Assembly (NCBI RefSeq): GCF_014529535.1 | Contig: NW_023503307.1 | Coordinates: forward strand, 5,332,599-5,396,598 | Reading direction: 5' to 3' | Origin: Bradysia coprophila | Lineage: Eukaryota; Arthropoda; Insecta; Diptera; Sciaridae | DNA length: 64,000 bases | The notes under the pieces: model-generated | Database searches by the model: none | What the model saw: only the letters and a program-made list of their open reading frames with translations | Told to the model about the DNA's origin: nothing | Made by a program: the position numbers and the translations under genes | Part shown: positions 26,001-37,857 of the stretch, one piece after another | Numbering within the stretch: the first letter of the stretch is position 1 | Layout: every line of letters starts with the position of its first letter

Positions 26001-29000
26001 GCTTCCAGATGCGAAGAATGTCCAAAATATCCCACAGTGTGAAAACTTTCACATTGACCTGAGGTTTTGCACCTTCGGGTATTATGATCTCCACGATGAG
26101 AATTTACCATCGATGGACGGCCTTAATAGCTTTTTGCTGAAAACTGGAAAATTTCGACGAAAAACTACAGAAGAAGGAATAAGGGTTGGAAGTGGAGATA
26201 GGAAAGAAATTATATTTGATCTGAGTTCATATATGGAAAAGCCTCCCTAATCACCAATATATCTATATGAAGCGGCTCAATATTCCAAACGATATTCGGA
26301 TTCAGTTGCGTTACATATTATACCGGCAATATCACAGCAAATGTTCAATCATAAAATCTGCGTTTAATCAAAATATTTTTCAACTCTGCATTCATATCGC
26401 AGCACATTAAATCGACATTGTATTATACAATAAAATGCATTTTGTTGTTTTTAATGACACACGACTCGGAATTGACCGACTCATCTCTGTTATAAATACT
26501 GCCCCGAACACACAACAAACCGTGTCTATGATTTATATACAATGAGCAACTGCGACTAATGTTTATTATTTCTTTTTGCGGTAACAATCAGTCAATTGAT
26601 ACTTTCGTTGTATTTAAATCTGTGTTTTATTAACTCATGTCAAATGGCTAAATGTGTGATTTATGAGTGTTCACAGAATGTTGCATACCGAAACTTGAGT
26701 CGAAAATTATTACTTGCGCTTGAACTTCAAAACAGGCCCGAACTGGTCCTGTGACGATGCCCGAAGGACTTTTTGATTTTGGTATGCATGAAGTGCATTC
26801 AAAGGCTCTTTTTTTTACAAATTTTCGAACCAGTCCGACCCTGCTTCAAAATATTTTCAGTCATAACCTCTCTCACATTACTACCAGTGTTTTCAATTTC
26901 TTTCCTTTTTTTTGTAATTTTTCAGAGTTTCTTCTACGAAATTCTTGCCGGCGTGTGGATCCGTAATGGACTGCAAATCAAAGGACAAGCTATGACCTAT
27001 ATCCAGGCAAACTTTTGCAATTCAATGGTGGACATGGATTTGTTCTTTCTGCAAATCTGTGCAACCCAACTACCTGCTCAGACATTTCTAACAACAGCAA
27101 TCGAAATTTTCGGCGTAAAAGATTGGCTGGGTATGTGTCCGTTAACTACGACGCACGAATTAGAACAGGATTCGATGCTGGAAGGCCTGTTAACGTTTCT
27201 GGCAACATTAGTTACATCACGCACGAATTTGGGCAACACCGAGCAAACGCAATGTATCATCGAGATAAGCGCACTTCTCGCAACCGGTGACAAGACGCAC
27301 AGCCAGCTTCTCGAACTGATGCCAGAGCGATCAGGCAATGCTCATACCAGAAACTTCGATACTTTTCTGAAAGAGTTATCGAATTTCCGAAGACCACCGC
27401 AGTCGTCGGAAAATTTGGAACAGGGCCTGTTCATACCGGTGTCGGCTGTCTGGGAAAAATACTACGATCCTTTGCACGTGCTTCTGCGAGCTATACATCG
27501 TCGAGATTTCCAAAATTCAATGGATCGATTCACAAACTACGTAAAGCAGGAAAATAAGATGCCGAAAAGCGGGGTTCTTTGGCCACCATTTCGTCTGCCG
27601 AGACCTATTGGCGCCAACTACAGCGATCCATCATTCGTGTTGCATTCGCGTGTGTTCCACTCGACAATACTCGGCATTTTGTATAGGGCTGTGCATTCAC
27701 ACAACATATCTGAGCATATGTTAGCGTTAGCAATTTTCCTGTTAGAAGTGGCTGTTACAACAGATGGAGGTACGTCATGTAAAGATACCGTGCTGGAATG
27801 CGGTCGTTTATCATCAGCGTCACATCGAGATGAACGAGATCCACCAGAACTGTTGAATTGTTATCCTGGTGATTGTTTAAGTGAAAATTTACGGTATTGC
27901 GTCTCACGAATTTCGTTGGCATCACCCGAACCACAAGGTGCTACATGTGCAAATTATACCTTATTCGACAGTGACATAGAATACGAAATTTCGGAAAGTG
28001 AAACACTTCCGATGCTAGTGGGCAACGTTGACGGAGTACATCAGTCTAGTGGAATGGAATTGGCAGTACCGCATGATCTGTCTGTTGGTGTTCCACAGGA
28101 TTTGTCCATTGTTCGGGGTCAGTCTTTAGTTCTGCATACAAATACTGAGGACTCAATTATGGACGAAGATTTGTCACCGACAACGCAATCTCTGCCGCCA
28201 ATAACAATGTCGGAAAATGATCAAGCAATTACCGAATATTTACCAGGCAGGCAAACTGAATTGCACATCGATACACACTTACCTCTTCAAGCAAGTACAC
28301 TGATGGAAGTTGCAATTAGACGTAATTTAGGATCAAGCAACCCTTCGAGAGAAGTGTTTCGACCAGCTACAAATGCTGCTACGGGAATGCTTTTACCATT
28401 TCAAAGAGTTCAACCAGTACCCGTTACTAGTACTAATTTAGATGTAGTACCGATTCAATCAGCTGGTCTTCCTAGAATTCACTCAGGCGTTAAATCGAAA
28501 ACTGTTGAAAGTAGTAGCAGTCTAGACGACTCTATTGTTATCGAAGAAAGTATCATATCGCTGCTCTTGAAATTGCATTCTCAGCTGAGTGGAACGTTAG
28601 ACAGTTTTTCATTGAACGAGAGTGTGAATGACGTCGAGGACATGGTAGTTGACTCGGAACCAGGACCATCCAACAGGGAATACGTAAATCAGCCAACGTT
28701 TGCTACCGTTACGGACTCACGGATTGGCGATGGTCCATTTTTCATAGGAAATTTATTGCACAAAATAGCTAATTTGGATGAAATGTGTGCGTTGCGGATA
28801 AACGAAGTCAGACAAAGTATGTGGCCAAACCAAAGAGAGAAACAAGCTGAACAAAAGGCTGCGGAAACAAGAGAAAAGGAAGAGAGAAGTAAGCGTGCGA
28901 GGGAGCGACAGCAAAAACTAATGGAAGATTTTGCGAATAAGCAAAAGAAATTCATGGAAACATCCGCCGAAGGAATGGATTGTTGTGAAGATGAAGAAGA

Positions 29001-31506
29001 GGAAGTGGAACAGTTACGTGAAAAGGAATACGTCTGCATCATTTGCAATCGAACAAATCCCAGCACAGAAAACAATCCCATTGGCTTAGTAGTCCTAGTC
29101 GAATCGAGTGGTGTCGTTGGTCACCGTAGAAAAACGAACGAACGATTGTTGCTTCCGTTGAACGATGAAGAACATCAGAAACCTGGTCGTCAGGTGCGTT
29201 TAGCAACTGAATTCAACCGACGTACCGAATTATTGAGCGCAAAGTTCGGTTCTGAGTCATGGTATTTGTCCAACAATTCAGCTTATGAGTCTGGCGTTCA
29301 TGTGCAGTCCTGTGGACATCACGTACATTTGACGTGTCACGATGCATATCTCAGTTCACTGTACACCTCTCAGCGACACCAAAATTTAAATGTAGAACGC
29401 GGCGAATTCCTTTGTCCCGTGTGCCGACAATTGTCCAATTCCGTTCTGCCATTAAGTCCCGCATTGGATCGACCGACACCGCTGATCCGTATCCCATCAC
29501 CACCATTCAAAGATCTGGTAATCGAATTAACAACACTCATCAAAGAGAACCGAATGCCTACGGTAAGTGACTGCTTCATTGCCGGATTGCAGTCAGATCC
29601 GTTTCTCGTTCAATCTAAATTTGTGTTCACCTTCGTTCAGATAACAACAAAACTATCGGAGGCGATGAATCGGGCCATGGACGATATGACAAACAGCATA
29701 TATCGAAAAGCGAAGCGAAGACCGACGTCAACATTACGGAAATGGTTCTTGTTTGTAACGTCCATAGCGCGAACCAATTTGGAAGCGGAAATCATTCAAC
29801 GAGGCGGCTCTTTATGTTCCAGTAACTCGATTCGATTCAAACCGAAGAGAGATTGCATTGGTAAGTACAATCAGCCACAACCATCAATGGTTGAACACTT
29901 GGCAGATGATTTTCATTTTGTTGTTGTTGATTTCAGTTCCTCTACTGCACGTGTTATCAGTTCGGGTACGTATCTCGCCTGATTGGCAACTGTGGCGCTC
30001 ATGGGCATCATTATGTGGTATACCCAGCGACGATGCAGCCCCAGCGGCTTTACAATGCATCGAACATGTGAATTTGCAGTGCATAGAGCATATTCCCAAT
30101 CTACTATCCGATCCGATAGCATTGATGTTGAAGTATATACTCTTGGCGCCGCTTCATTTAGATCAGGGTAAATTTCGATGTCATTTCTTGCTCGAGTTCT
30201 CCCGAATTTACTTGATTCTTTGTCATTCCAGTCTACTTTACGTGTATCGTGAAAGCAACGTACAATTTACTCTATTACCAAGTGGTTGTTCAAATTTGCT
30301 CCACATTGACTGAATCGGAATGTGATGAAATTATCAGCAAGTACTCAGCGGAACCGACCGTGTCCGTAACTGGTGTGTCCAATTTAGGCGCAGCTATTGT
30401 GTTAGTGTTAGATGAAATGATGAGAACTACGTTGCTTCGTCGTCAAGCCGTCGACGTAAGCACCACCACACGATTGAATATGGTAAGACTTATTGACATT
30501 CGGAGCGGACGATTGGTGTTAATCGAAATTTTTGACTTTTATTTTCAGGATTCATTAGAACAGAAAGTGCAGCAATTATGTTTACCGTTCCTTCGCGTAG
30601 CGTCACTGTTAAAACATCATCTCTATCAATACGATTTACCCGATATAACGGCATCTGATGCCGAATTTCGCGGTTTAGTCAATTACTTGGAACTGGTGAC
30701 CCCTGCAAAGAGCCAGAGCAATTTCAATTCTGCAATGGCTCTGTGTTTCCTGGACGGCAATGAAAAATTGTTACCGAGAGACTGGTGCAATCAACTGATT
30801 GAAGTGCAGCCACCGCATGAGGATACCAGAGAATTGATATTCAATCAACATATATCGTGGCAACAGCCTCGTCTGCTCGGACTTCCAAGAGAATATGAAC
30901 AACTTTTTACGGTTCGTTGAGAGGCGTACGGTTCGCCTGATGGTTAGCACTAATTCGTTTTTTTTCATTAAATTTTCAGTATTATCATGAGAAGCCTTGC
31001 TTGAAATGTAATACCATACCAAAAGAGAGTTCAATTTGCTTGTTATGCGGTACGATAGTTTGTTTGAAGCAACTTTGCTGTGAAGAAGATAAATGCTGTG
31101 AGGCTGTGAGAGTAAGTGTTTTGAATCCAATTGAAATGACGATCATATTTTGACACCGAAACTCTCCAATTTACAGCACACAATGAGCTGTGGCGGTGGT
31201 GCGGGAATATTTTTGGTTGTTACATCCACTTACATTATCGTGATACGTGGCCGTCGAGCATGTTTATGGGGTTCGTTATATTTAGATGACTTTTTCGAAG
31301 AGGATCGAGACTTGAAGTAAGTCAATGAAACAGAAACGGCAGCCCGGATATGCTGATGAATTTGTTGTACGCATATTTTTTTCCTCAGACGCGGCAAACC
31401 ATTGTATTTGAACGAGGACCGATTTAGTTTACTGGAATCACAATGGCTTTCGCATCGATTCGCTCACACGAAACATACATGGGTTTTTCATCGAGACACT
31501 TTGTAA
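8001..31506 (+). CDS. Ubr3: E3 ubiquitin-protein ligase UBR3, complete, 15 coding exons, 1947 aa
   Basis: N-recognin-type RING E3 ligase. Exons: 8001-8232, 12222-12676, 12736-12842, 12908-13067, 13135-13363, 13446-13858, 13922-14077, 26926-29562, 29641-29860, 29937-30167, 30232-30482, 30549-30911, 30980-31111, 31177-31316, 31389-31506. All phases join; total 5844 nt. The UBR-box zinc finger is at about residues 86-158 ([15 protein letters not shown]...GACDCGD). A charged helical stretch lies at about 1220-1275. The RING is at about 1288-1417 (CIIC ... [10 protein letters not shown] ... CPVC), with a long insertion between ligand pairs as in UBR3. The Cys-rich C-terminal UBR-specific region is at about 1819-1880. 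Length is close to vertebrate UBR3 (about 1890). The first ATG in exon 1 (MESHQD) was chosen; the conserved ..WCKW..GG.. block lies 50 residues later. Introns 4 (GC donor) and 8 and 11 (stop-free, 3n) are unusual. No breaks were seen. Confidence 0.95.
8233..12221 (+). other. UBR3 intron 1 (4.0 kb)
   Basis: GT donor after ACAG and a pyrimidine-rich CAG acceptor before the UBR-box exon. The contents are AT-rich, with poly-T/poly-A tracts around 8640-8970 and 9410-9760. Small open stretches at 9382-9747 (-) and 10306-10512 (-) lack recognisable homology; the latter (..[21 protein letters not shown]..) looks mildly coding-like but no gene model could be built. Confidence 0.7.
16562..18900 (-). 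CDS. Secreted DUF4803-type insect protein, isoform with proximal first exon (626 aa)
   Basis: Member of a Cys/Trp-rich insect extracellular family that I recognise as DUF4803; molecular function unknown. Coding exons: 18900-18436, 18317-18176, 18108-17753, 17682-17462, 17394-17011, 16947-16763, 16689-16562. All phases agree and total 627 codons with stop. Residues 1-20 form a signal peptide ([20 protein letters not shown]). An all-helical, Leu-rich N-terminal half follows. The Cys-rich block CRENC...CSRQPKC lies around residues 270-320, and the hallmark [14 protein letters not shown] is at about 356-369. A paired beta-like repeat (VITGLRFRK...HLQIQEGEL and VVTGIRFRK...HLNLEIR) follows at about 395-510. 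The gene lies wholly inside UBR3 intron 7, antisense to the host. The start is the only ATG giving a signal peptide. Confidence 0.85.
21674..22033 (+). other. Unassigned open reading frame
   Basis: A 119-codon frame on the plus strand within UBR3 intron 7, between the alternative 5' exons. The second half (from about codon 48) has a Cys/Gly-rich coding-like composition ([11 protein letters not shown]...[11 protein letters not shown]). No family was recognised. No signal peptide or splice partner is obvious. It could be a decayed exon. Confidence 0.2.
22506..23487 (-). CDS. Alternative 5' exon set of the DUF4803-type gene (209 codons, phase 0 into exon at 18317)
   Basis: Three exons: 23487-23224 (88 codons), 23022-22978 (15 codons) and 22823-22506 (106 codons), all phase 0 and ending at a GAG|GTAAAT donor. 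The first encodes a signal peptide ([24 protein letters not shown]). The product resembles the N-terminal half encoded at 18436-18900: helical, Leu-rich, with a matching LDSFAEW / LNDFAET segment near the end. No separate 3' half (Cys-rich block or WWRWLFW motif) exists between here and 18900. The phase fits the shared acceptor at 18317, so I infer splicing to the common exons, giving about 680 residues. The acceptor at 23023 is weak (GCTGAG), so the 45-nt exon is the least certain part. A truncated tandem duplicate is the alternative. Confidence 0.7.
25209..25234. repeat. CT microsatellite
   Basis: A near-perfect (TC)n tract with a single G interruption, inside UBR3 intron 7. Confidence 0.9.
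25885..26250 (+). other. Unassigned open reading frame
   Basis: A 121-codon frame on the plus strand about 0.7 kb before the big UBR3 exon. The composition is plausible for coding sequence (..[23 protein letters not shown]..), but no family is recognised. There is no signal peptide, and it is not needed for UBR3, whose flanking exons join in phase without it. It may be chance or a relic. Confidence 0.18.
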
Positions 31507-34500
31507 GGCAGAAACGAATGGAAATATGTTGCGCGGCATGTCCGAGTTTGCCGATTATGAACAATTCAAATAGATAAATTTTTAATTGAGAGCAACGATC
31601 GTGCATGTGAGCTGCTTAATCTTAAAAGAGAAGAAGAAAAAATGTTGAAGATGATCTTGGAACCTGTTCCCATTCGGTTAGACTTCAGAATTAACATTAA
31701 GAACAACTATGGAAATTTGTACATCTCTCCGACTCATTTCTTTAAAAACAAAAATTACAAAAAAACCTAAACGAAAATGCGAAAATGAAAAAAAAAATTA
31801 TTTATATGAAATTATGTTAACCGGTACACCTTTCGTTAGTGTGACATTTTACTATTAACAACGCTGATGGAGGATAATGAAAAGACAAGAGAAAACAAAT
31901 TGTTCGTTACTTTTTACGTGTAGCGCTAAGTTTTTCCTTACCCGATCATTTGTTTAAATAGTCGCATTAAGAGGTCAACATAACAACATTCAATTGAGTT
32001 GAATCGTTCTGGCTTTCCCTGCATGGAATAAATTTTTCTTTTCAACAAAAAACCGGGCCTTTTGGTGATGGTCGATGGGTACGTTATTTGTAATTTATTC
32101 AGCCAGTACAACTCAAGAAAATTTGATATTTTGAAATGTGAATTTCTACTTCGTCTTCGCCAGGAATCGAAACATTTAATACGAAATTTTAACCTCGTCC
32201 TCCCAGTTATCGAGTTATCGAGTTTTCTTATGACTACAAAAAAGACTCATGATCCGTCAGAACCGAGTATATGAACCGCTGATTTCTATTGAAAACATCC
32301 TTCAAAGACTAATATGTCTTCGGCAGTGGTATGCAGTACAAACTTATAGAAACGGCTAGTCATCAGCTATCGACAAAAACTACACGAATAAGCAAGTGTT
32401 CTCTTTTATAGCGAAATTTTTCAGACGAAATATTGAAGTAATTGATTTTGTATCAAACACTCAAACACTACTTCACTCAAATGTTCGAGCAAATGTTGCG
32501 ATACGCTTGCCGTTTCTTATAGGTGAAACCACTTTTTTCACTAAATATCACAATCAACCGTGGAATGCATAGACGAATAAACTCACGATTATTGACTCAA
32601 CAGAGTCAGAAATCTCAAAAAAATGTACAACTCAAGATTTTAGAGATCTTTAAGGGGTTGGTAAATGGTCACGTCAAAATTGGCAATTTTTCGTTTCGCA
32701 ACACAATTCAAGGTTTTGGAAATAAAACTTCGAATTATTGCGTTGTGAAACGAAAAATGACCCATTTTGGCCTTTAAAACTGCCAAATGGCCGGAAACAG
32801 TATAATGTGTAGTACTACTAAAATAACGCGAATCTACAGAACAGATTAAGGAATATTACGCATCCGTTAAGTTCGTAAATTGTCCGTTTTACAAGTAAAT
32901 CGCCGCCGGTTTTTCAGTGGATTCTCATTTTCGATTTTACGCGACACCACACGTATGTACCCACTAAATATCCACCGTGTTCTAGTTTTATATTGACAAA
33001 TTTACAGTCGATGTCAGTGAAATTTAGACATGAATTTGATTCAACCGTTTTTCAGCTGGTCAAACAAATGCCCTTATACCAGCGTGTACCAGCTGAAAAA
33101 CAGCTGAATAAAATTCATGACTCAATATTGCTGACGTTTACTCAAATCGACTGAGGTTGAAACACTCCATCTTGGATGAATTTGATACCTTGAAAAAATA
33201 CGTGGCATTACAGTAGGTGCAACGGAATTCCAAAACCTCTAGAGACCCCAAGCTTATAAACACATAATTAATGTGCGACTCTTAATCCGTTAAATGAAAG
33301 AAAAAACAAACTCAAGGTTCTGCTCTCTATTTTGTAACATTTGATTAAACTCAAAGCTGTGCTGTCCTCTTAATATCGATTGTGTCAACCAAATGTGCAA
33401 AACGCTCAACTCCATTTGCCGATCGATGTTTTGTTCAACGTTTAAAGAATACAACTCAGACTTCATGATTCTCCATTTCAATACACGATTCTGAGTTGTA
33501 TTCTTTTGGTTAAAAATATGTGAACGGTGGAATTTTGTTGGGTTGCGAAATCGGTGGAAGGAAAAGCTTCAGGGGATGAAATGTTGAAAATATTTTCTAA
33601 TTAAAACAAAACAAAAAAAAGTAAAAAAAATTGAAATTTAAAGTGAAAACACGAGACGGAAATTCAAAAAAAAATCTTCTTATTAAACGAACGTTTTTCA
33701 CACATGTTAATCAGAAAATTATTGCATCAATAATGGAGTTTTCTTTTTTGTGATATTTTTGTGAATGATGCTACATAAATAGGATATATTCATATTTACG
33801 AGTTATAATTATTATACATCAACGGAAGAGGATTCATACAGAATATTAAGCAGAGAGATGGAGAGTAGGTAGACAGAGAGTGAGAGATGAAGAGAGTAAA
33901 ATAAAGTAAAGCGACAAAGAGAATTTTATTATTTGTTTATTTTTGTTGATAATTGAAATTGTCTTTTTGTTTCATAATGTTAATGTGTACACTAAAATAT
34001 ATATAAAAAAATTAAATCAAAATAAAATCAATTGGTAGTTCTAAATATATGACAAAAAAAAATTGAAAGCAAAACATCAGTAAAATAAATAAATTTCTTT
34101 GGTTTAAGTTGTAATAATAATTTCGTTTCTTCTTTCGGTTGTTTTCTTCATTTTACACACCTAATATACTTCATTCACTTCGAAATGAGAGGAAAAAAAA
34201 CCAAGTTGAAATAATGCAAGACTCGATTAAGTTTAATCGAATTACATTGGCAATTTGATAAAAAAGAAATGAGTTTTTTGTTTGGTTCGAATTTTGCTAA
34301 CTTATTATACGTACGTAGGTATGGTAATGAACACACATGTACATTTATATGAATACATAAACGCAATTGATCTTTAAATATGAAAACGGGGTGTTGTTGT
34401 ATGCATTAAACTTTCCTACCCAACGGTTTCGTTGAAGCAAAAACGAAAAGTCTGACCGTAATGTACCCAAAAATGACTATTCACATTCACATTATCACGA

Positions 34501-34652
34501 AAATCATTTAATATCAAACACTGTGGACTGTGTCGAGATGCAGACCCGGCCAGAAAATCCTTGCAGCGGATAATATTCGTCCATAAACACCTTAAAAAGT
34601 AACATAGTCCTCAATTTATTTTATAAAGAAATTATTCTAATTAGTTTTAGAT
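31507..34652. other. Intergenic, UBR3 3' flank, repeats only
   Basis: No gene seen. The first part should be the UBR3 3' UTR. A short hairpin has arms 32687-32707 and 32737-32757 (21 bp, two mismatches, TTTTTCGTTTC..). Another lies at 33443-33458 / 33491-33506 (AAAGAATACAACTCAG and complement). A MITE is at 33012-33136 and is listed separately. Confidence 0.6.
33012..33136. mobile_element. MITE, CAGCTG-rich family, copy 1
   Basis: The ends are inverted: left TGTCAGTGAAATTTAGACAT.. continuing through GAATTTGATTCAACCGTTTTTCAGCTGG; the right half is its imperfect complement, ending ..GCTGACG. Related copies sit at 35618-35800 and 60794-60922. It has no coding capacity. Confidence 0.72.
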
Positions 34653-35512
34653 TTATAGCAAATCAAAGATGTTTGAAACGGCATTAGCATCCTCATTTTC
34701 AAACGTTTTCAAAATTGATGCACAGTTTCCTCTCTGAATTTCTATTGAATATTGTTGTATCAAGAAATTTGTCGAGCGCTTTTCTCCAGTTTTTTGTTGC
34801 AACAGTTTTCCGATTTTATTTATGAATTTCTTAGTGTCCTCTCCCATTGGCCCGAACGTTTCGAAAGCGATAGGAGTGAATATGTAGTCACGTTTTAATG
34901 CCATGTAGTGATTATGTTTATGACGTTCTGATTGATCTGCGACCGAGCCAGCGATTTTCGCTGATTGGACCAGGTATGATGGAGCAACGGTGTCGCTAAC
35001 TGCAGCATCCCAAATCAAAGATTTTCCTCGTTCCCATGGAGTGATGGTTACACCGTCAACGCGCTTTCCGTCCGATCTGCTTATTCCAGGCGGTTCTAGT
35101 ATGCTCGGGAAATCGATTTTAGATAAGGCATTCAAGGTTATTTTATTGAATCCTACATGTCTCGGAATTCTGCCAGCGCTCTTAATGCATGATAAACCGT
35201 GGTGGCCGTTTTCTTCGACAGTTTTTCCACATCGGCAAGTGTGTTTTTCGCATACTTTCCCTCCCAAACGTATGGCAATCGCAATTCGAGCTGTATTGTT
35301 GTTCACAAGTAGTCCCAACTCAGACAACGGTATCACTTGCAACCACTTTGACGATTCGTTTTTGGATGATGCAAGTAAGCGCGCTCTATCTGTTTGGTCA
35401 GCATTGCTCAACAATGTTTCGAAAAATAATTTCATATTCGGGTAATCCCAATTCGTTTGGTTTTCACGTTTTGCTTCTGTGACTGGTACCTTAAATACAA
35501 TTATTCAGCTGG
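34653..35512 (-). mobile_element. 5'-truncated non-LTR retrotransposon: C-terminal CCHC finger plus restriction-like endonuclease domain
   Basis: An open frame of 260 codons from its first Met, open about 25 codons further upstream to a stop near 35512. It matches the C-terminal tail of reverse-transcriptase proteins found in many invertebrate genomes. Counting from the Met at 35435, residues 67-83 form a zinc motif C-x1-C-x8-H-x4-C, as in the R2-type CCHC finger. An endonuclease-like pattern follows: SRSDGKRVDG at 119-128 and WD at 142-143 (D127-x15-D143), with K138 close by. This is the layout of elements with a restriction-like endonuclease. The reverse transcriptase itself is missing, as expected from 5' truncation during target-primed insertion. 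The frame has no stop or frameshift, so the copy is fairly young. About 60 bp of 3' UTR-like sequence follows. Confidence 0.75.
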
Positions 35513-35617
35513 ACACTAGGATCAATTCGGAGGAAAGGGATAACTAGAAAAACGACACCAATAACTGACTATAGATTTGAGTAGAGGGTCAGGGGAGCCA
35601 GTTTTTAAATATATTCA

Positions 35618-35800
35618 GAGGCAGTGAAATTTTATCATGAATTTGCTTTAGCTGTTTTCCAGCTGATTGACACATACAATCAGCTGTTTATACTTTTTTA
35701 TACGGTTAAAGCTGCAACACGTACGCGCGTTGCAGTTTTTTTTTGTGTGAATCAGCTGAAAAACAGCTGAAGCAAATTCATGTTGAAATTTTACTGCCTC
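35618..35800. mobile_element. MITE, CAGCTG-rich family, copy 2
   Basis: The left end GAGGCAGTGAAATTTTATCA.. and the right end ..TGAAATTTTACTGCCTC are inverted over roughly 50 bp, including GAATTTGCTTTAGCTG and CAGCTGAAGCAAATTC. The centre has its own small hairpin (GCTGCAAC..GTTGCAG). It is the best preserved of three copies and lies about 100 bp from the retrotransposon tail. Confidence 0.8.
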
Positions 35801-35952
35801 TAACTGCGCGTACATTACGGTCAAATATTTTGTTTTTACTTCAGGGGAACCGTGCCCTCTATGACAATCCATAGCTCGCTACAAAAGCAGTTGTGAACAT
35901 ATCAGATCGACATTACCACTGAACGAACTCGTACACTTAAAAAAATTTACTT

Positions 35953-36182
35953 ATTATCACATTTTCGTTTTCAACAAATTCTACATAATTTCTAGATCCA
36001 CAGATTTGACAGTCTTGATATTGAATGGTTTTTTGGTTTGTATCCCAGTAAACTGGTCGTTACATGTGTGCGACAAAAATTTCGACTGGGAAAAAATTCA
36101 AATATTTCATTAAATATAACAGCTGTCAGAGTCGGTGGGACTAGAAATATCAGATCCTACATAAAACGAAAATGTGATAATT
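35953..36182. mobile_element. MITE-like inverted-repeat element
   Basis: The left arm (ATTATCACATTTTCGTTTT..TTTCTAGATCCACAGA..TGACAG, 35953-36013) is mirrored by the right arm 36122-36182 over about 60 bp with mismatches. It is non-coding and its superfamily is unknown. Confidence 0.65.
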
Positions 36183-37814
36183 CCTAATTTTTGAAAGCGG
36201 TACTACTGCGTAAATAAACTTATTGCAATATGTATATCCAATGCAGAATCTTTACATCGCACCATTTAGGAAATGTGCAAATAACAGTAAAGGCAAATAC
36301 TTTAATATGATTGGTTCAATGTCTCTCACGTAATGCAAATGACATTATTTGATTGGCTTGTTTATTCTCTTTTGTTCTATGCACTTGCCGTGTATAAGGC
36401 AAGAGAAATTATACCTGGACTAGACTGGCATTTCGTACGATAAAATGTGACCCCAACATCAGTTTCTATGAGATACACATTTTATACGACTTTACGTAGA
36501 ATTAGAATGTTGCCGCGTTGACACTTTTGGTAGTTCGTTCAATTTGCCATTTTAATTAAGAAGGCAGACTAGGTACTAAAGAGACATCTGTTGAATAATC
36601 ACTGCAAACTCATTCATTTGTAAAGAAAAAAGCCACAATTTGGGAAACCATTTTCCTTCATATTTTACATTTTTGGATTCATTTGAATAATGAAAACAAA
36701 CCTTTAGACCTTTTCTCATCTAATTGCGCGAAAAAAAGTGTAAAATCAGTCTTCAGCTTAAAGAAATCAATATTTTAAAACATCTCTGCACTGCACACTA
36801 AGAGCGACGAATTCACATTTTTCCACTTATTAACCACTTTATAACACACAATTATTATTAAAATCAATTACCGCCACCTTCTATTATCTAATTTTAAAAC
36901 TTATTTGGTTCAAATCAATTTTTATAACTTATAATCAATAAACGAAAACATCTACTGAATGACAGCTGCTGTAGCATTTATTGGCATATCCTTACACTGA
37001 AGTCACAGTCAATTTTACATTCCTTAACATCCCCGTACGGATGGCAAAGCTTATTCTCAGAAATTCTATTTTGGCTAGGAACAAAATGTCATCAACTATC
37101 ATCAAAACGCGACGAAAACGATTATTAAGGTGAAGTACTGAAAGACAGAACCACAGTTTGATTCATTCATCGTACATGAACGAACAGTCAGTACCAAAAC
37201 CACTAATACGATTCTGGTGGCCTAGTGTAAAGTGTACATTGGTAAATGAATTGAAATATGTCCGTAATAACTCCAGCTGAAATAACAACAAACACATACA
37301 CTCCTTACCCTGTCCGAGACCCTGATATACTAAATAAGCTAATTTTAAGCAAATAGATGACGTCAAGAGTTCGTGTTTGTCGACCGCAGTTGGTGGAGTA
37401 AAGACTGTTGTTTATTTCAATAAAAAAAAGAAGCTGTAGTGGGAGCACTTTCACGTTCTAATTTAGTCGTTCTTCGAATGATATATTTTCCATCAATCGT
37501 AATGTAAGACCATGTTTTGCTGGTATACATCAATTTCACGAATATGAGTTGAAAAGATTCGTTTTAGGGGTAACTAAGCAAAATATCAAAATTCTAACCT
37601 TTGGCGATCGGCTAGATTATACACAGTGAAGTGATGAATTCTCGATAAGTTTTGTTCAAGATATTTCGATCGAATGCATCAGAAAACAGGGGTCAAGCGG
37701 TTTTCTTTACATAATAATATGGTACAGTTTCTCCTCACGTGGTAATAGAGCAGGCTATAAATTGTTATTGATAACATCAGTCAGATGTGAACCAAATCAT
37801 TTAACACACGAGCC

Positions 37815-37857
<43 letters not shown>

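Larger units (their letters stand above)
14078..26925 (+). other. UBR3 intron 7 (12.8 kb), host of an antisense gene
   Basis: The donor is CAG|GTGAGT and the acceptor TTTTTCAG|AGTTTC. The flanking exons are contiguous in the family alignment (..HPLRVQ / [11 protein letters not shown]..), so this is one intron. It contains the DUF4803-type gene on the minus strand (16562-23487), a CT microsatellite near 25209-25234, and otherwise AT-rich sequence with no other gene I can support. The stretches 14100-16560, 18930-22500 and 23490-26900 hold only short unassigned frames. Confidence 0.9.

Noticed and set aside
34990..35482. Plus-strand frames over the retrotransposon tail
   Set aside because: They are antisense to a frame with clear zinc and nuclease motifs.
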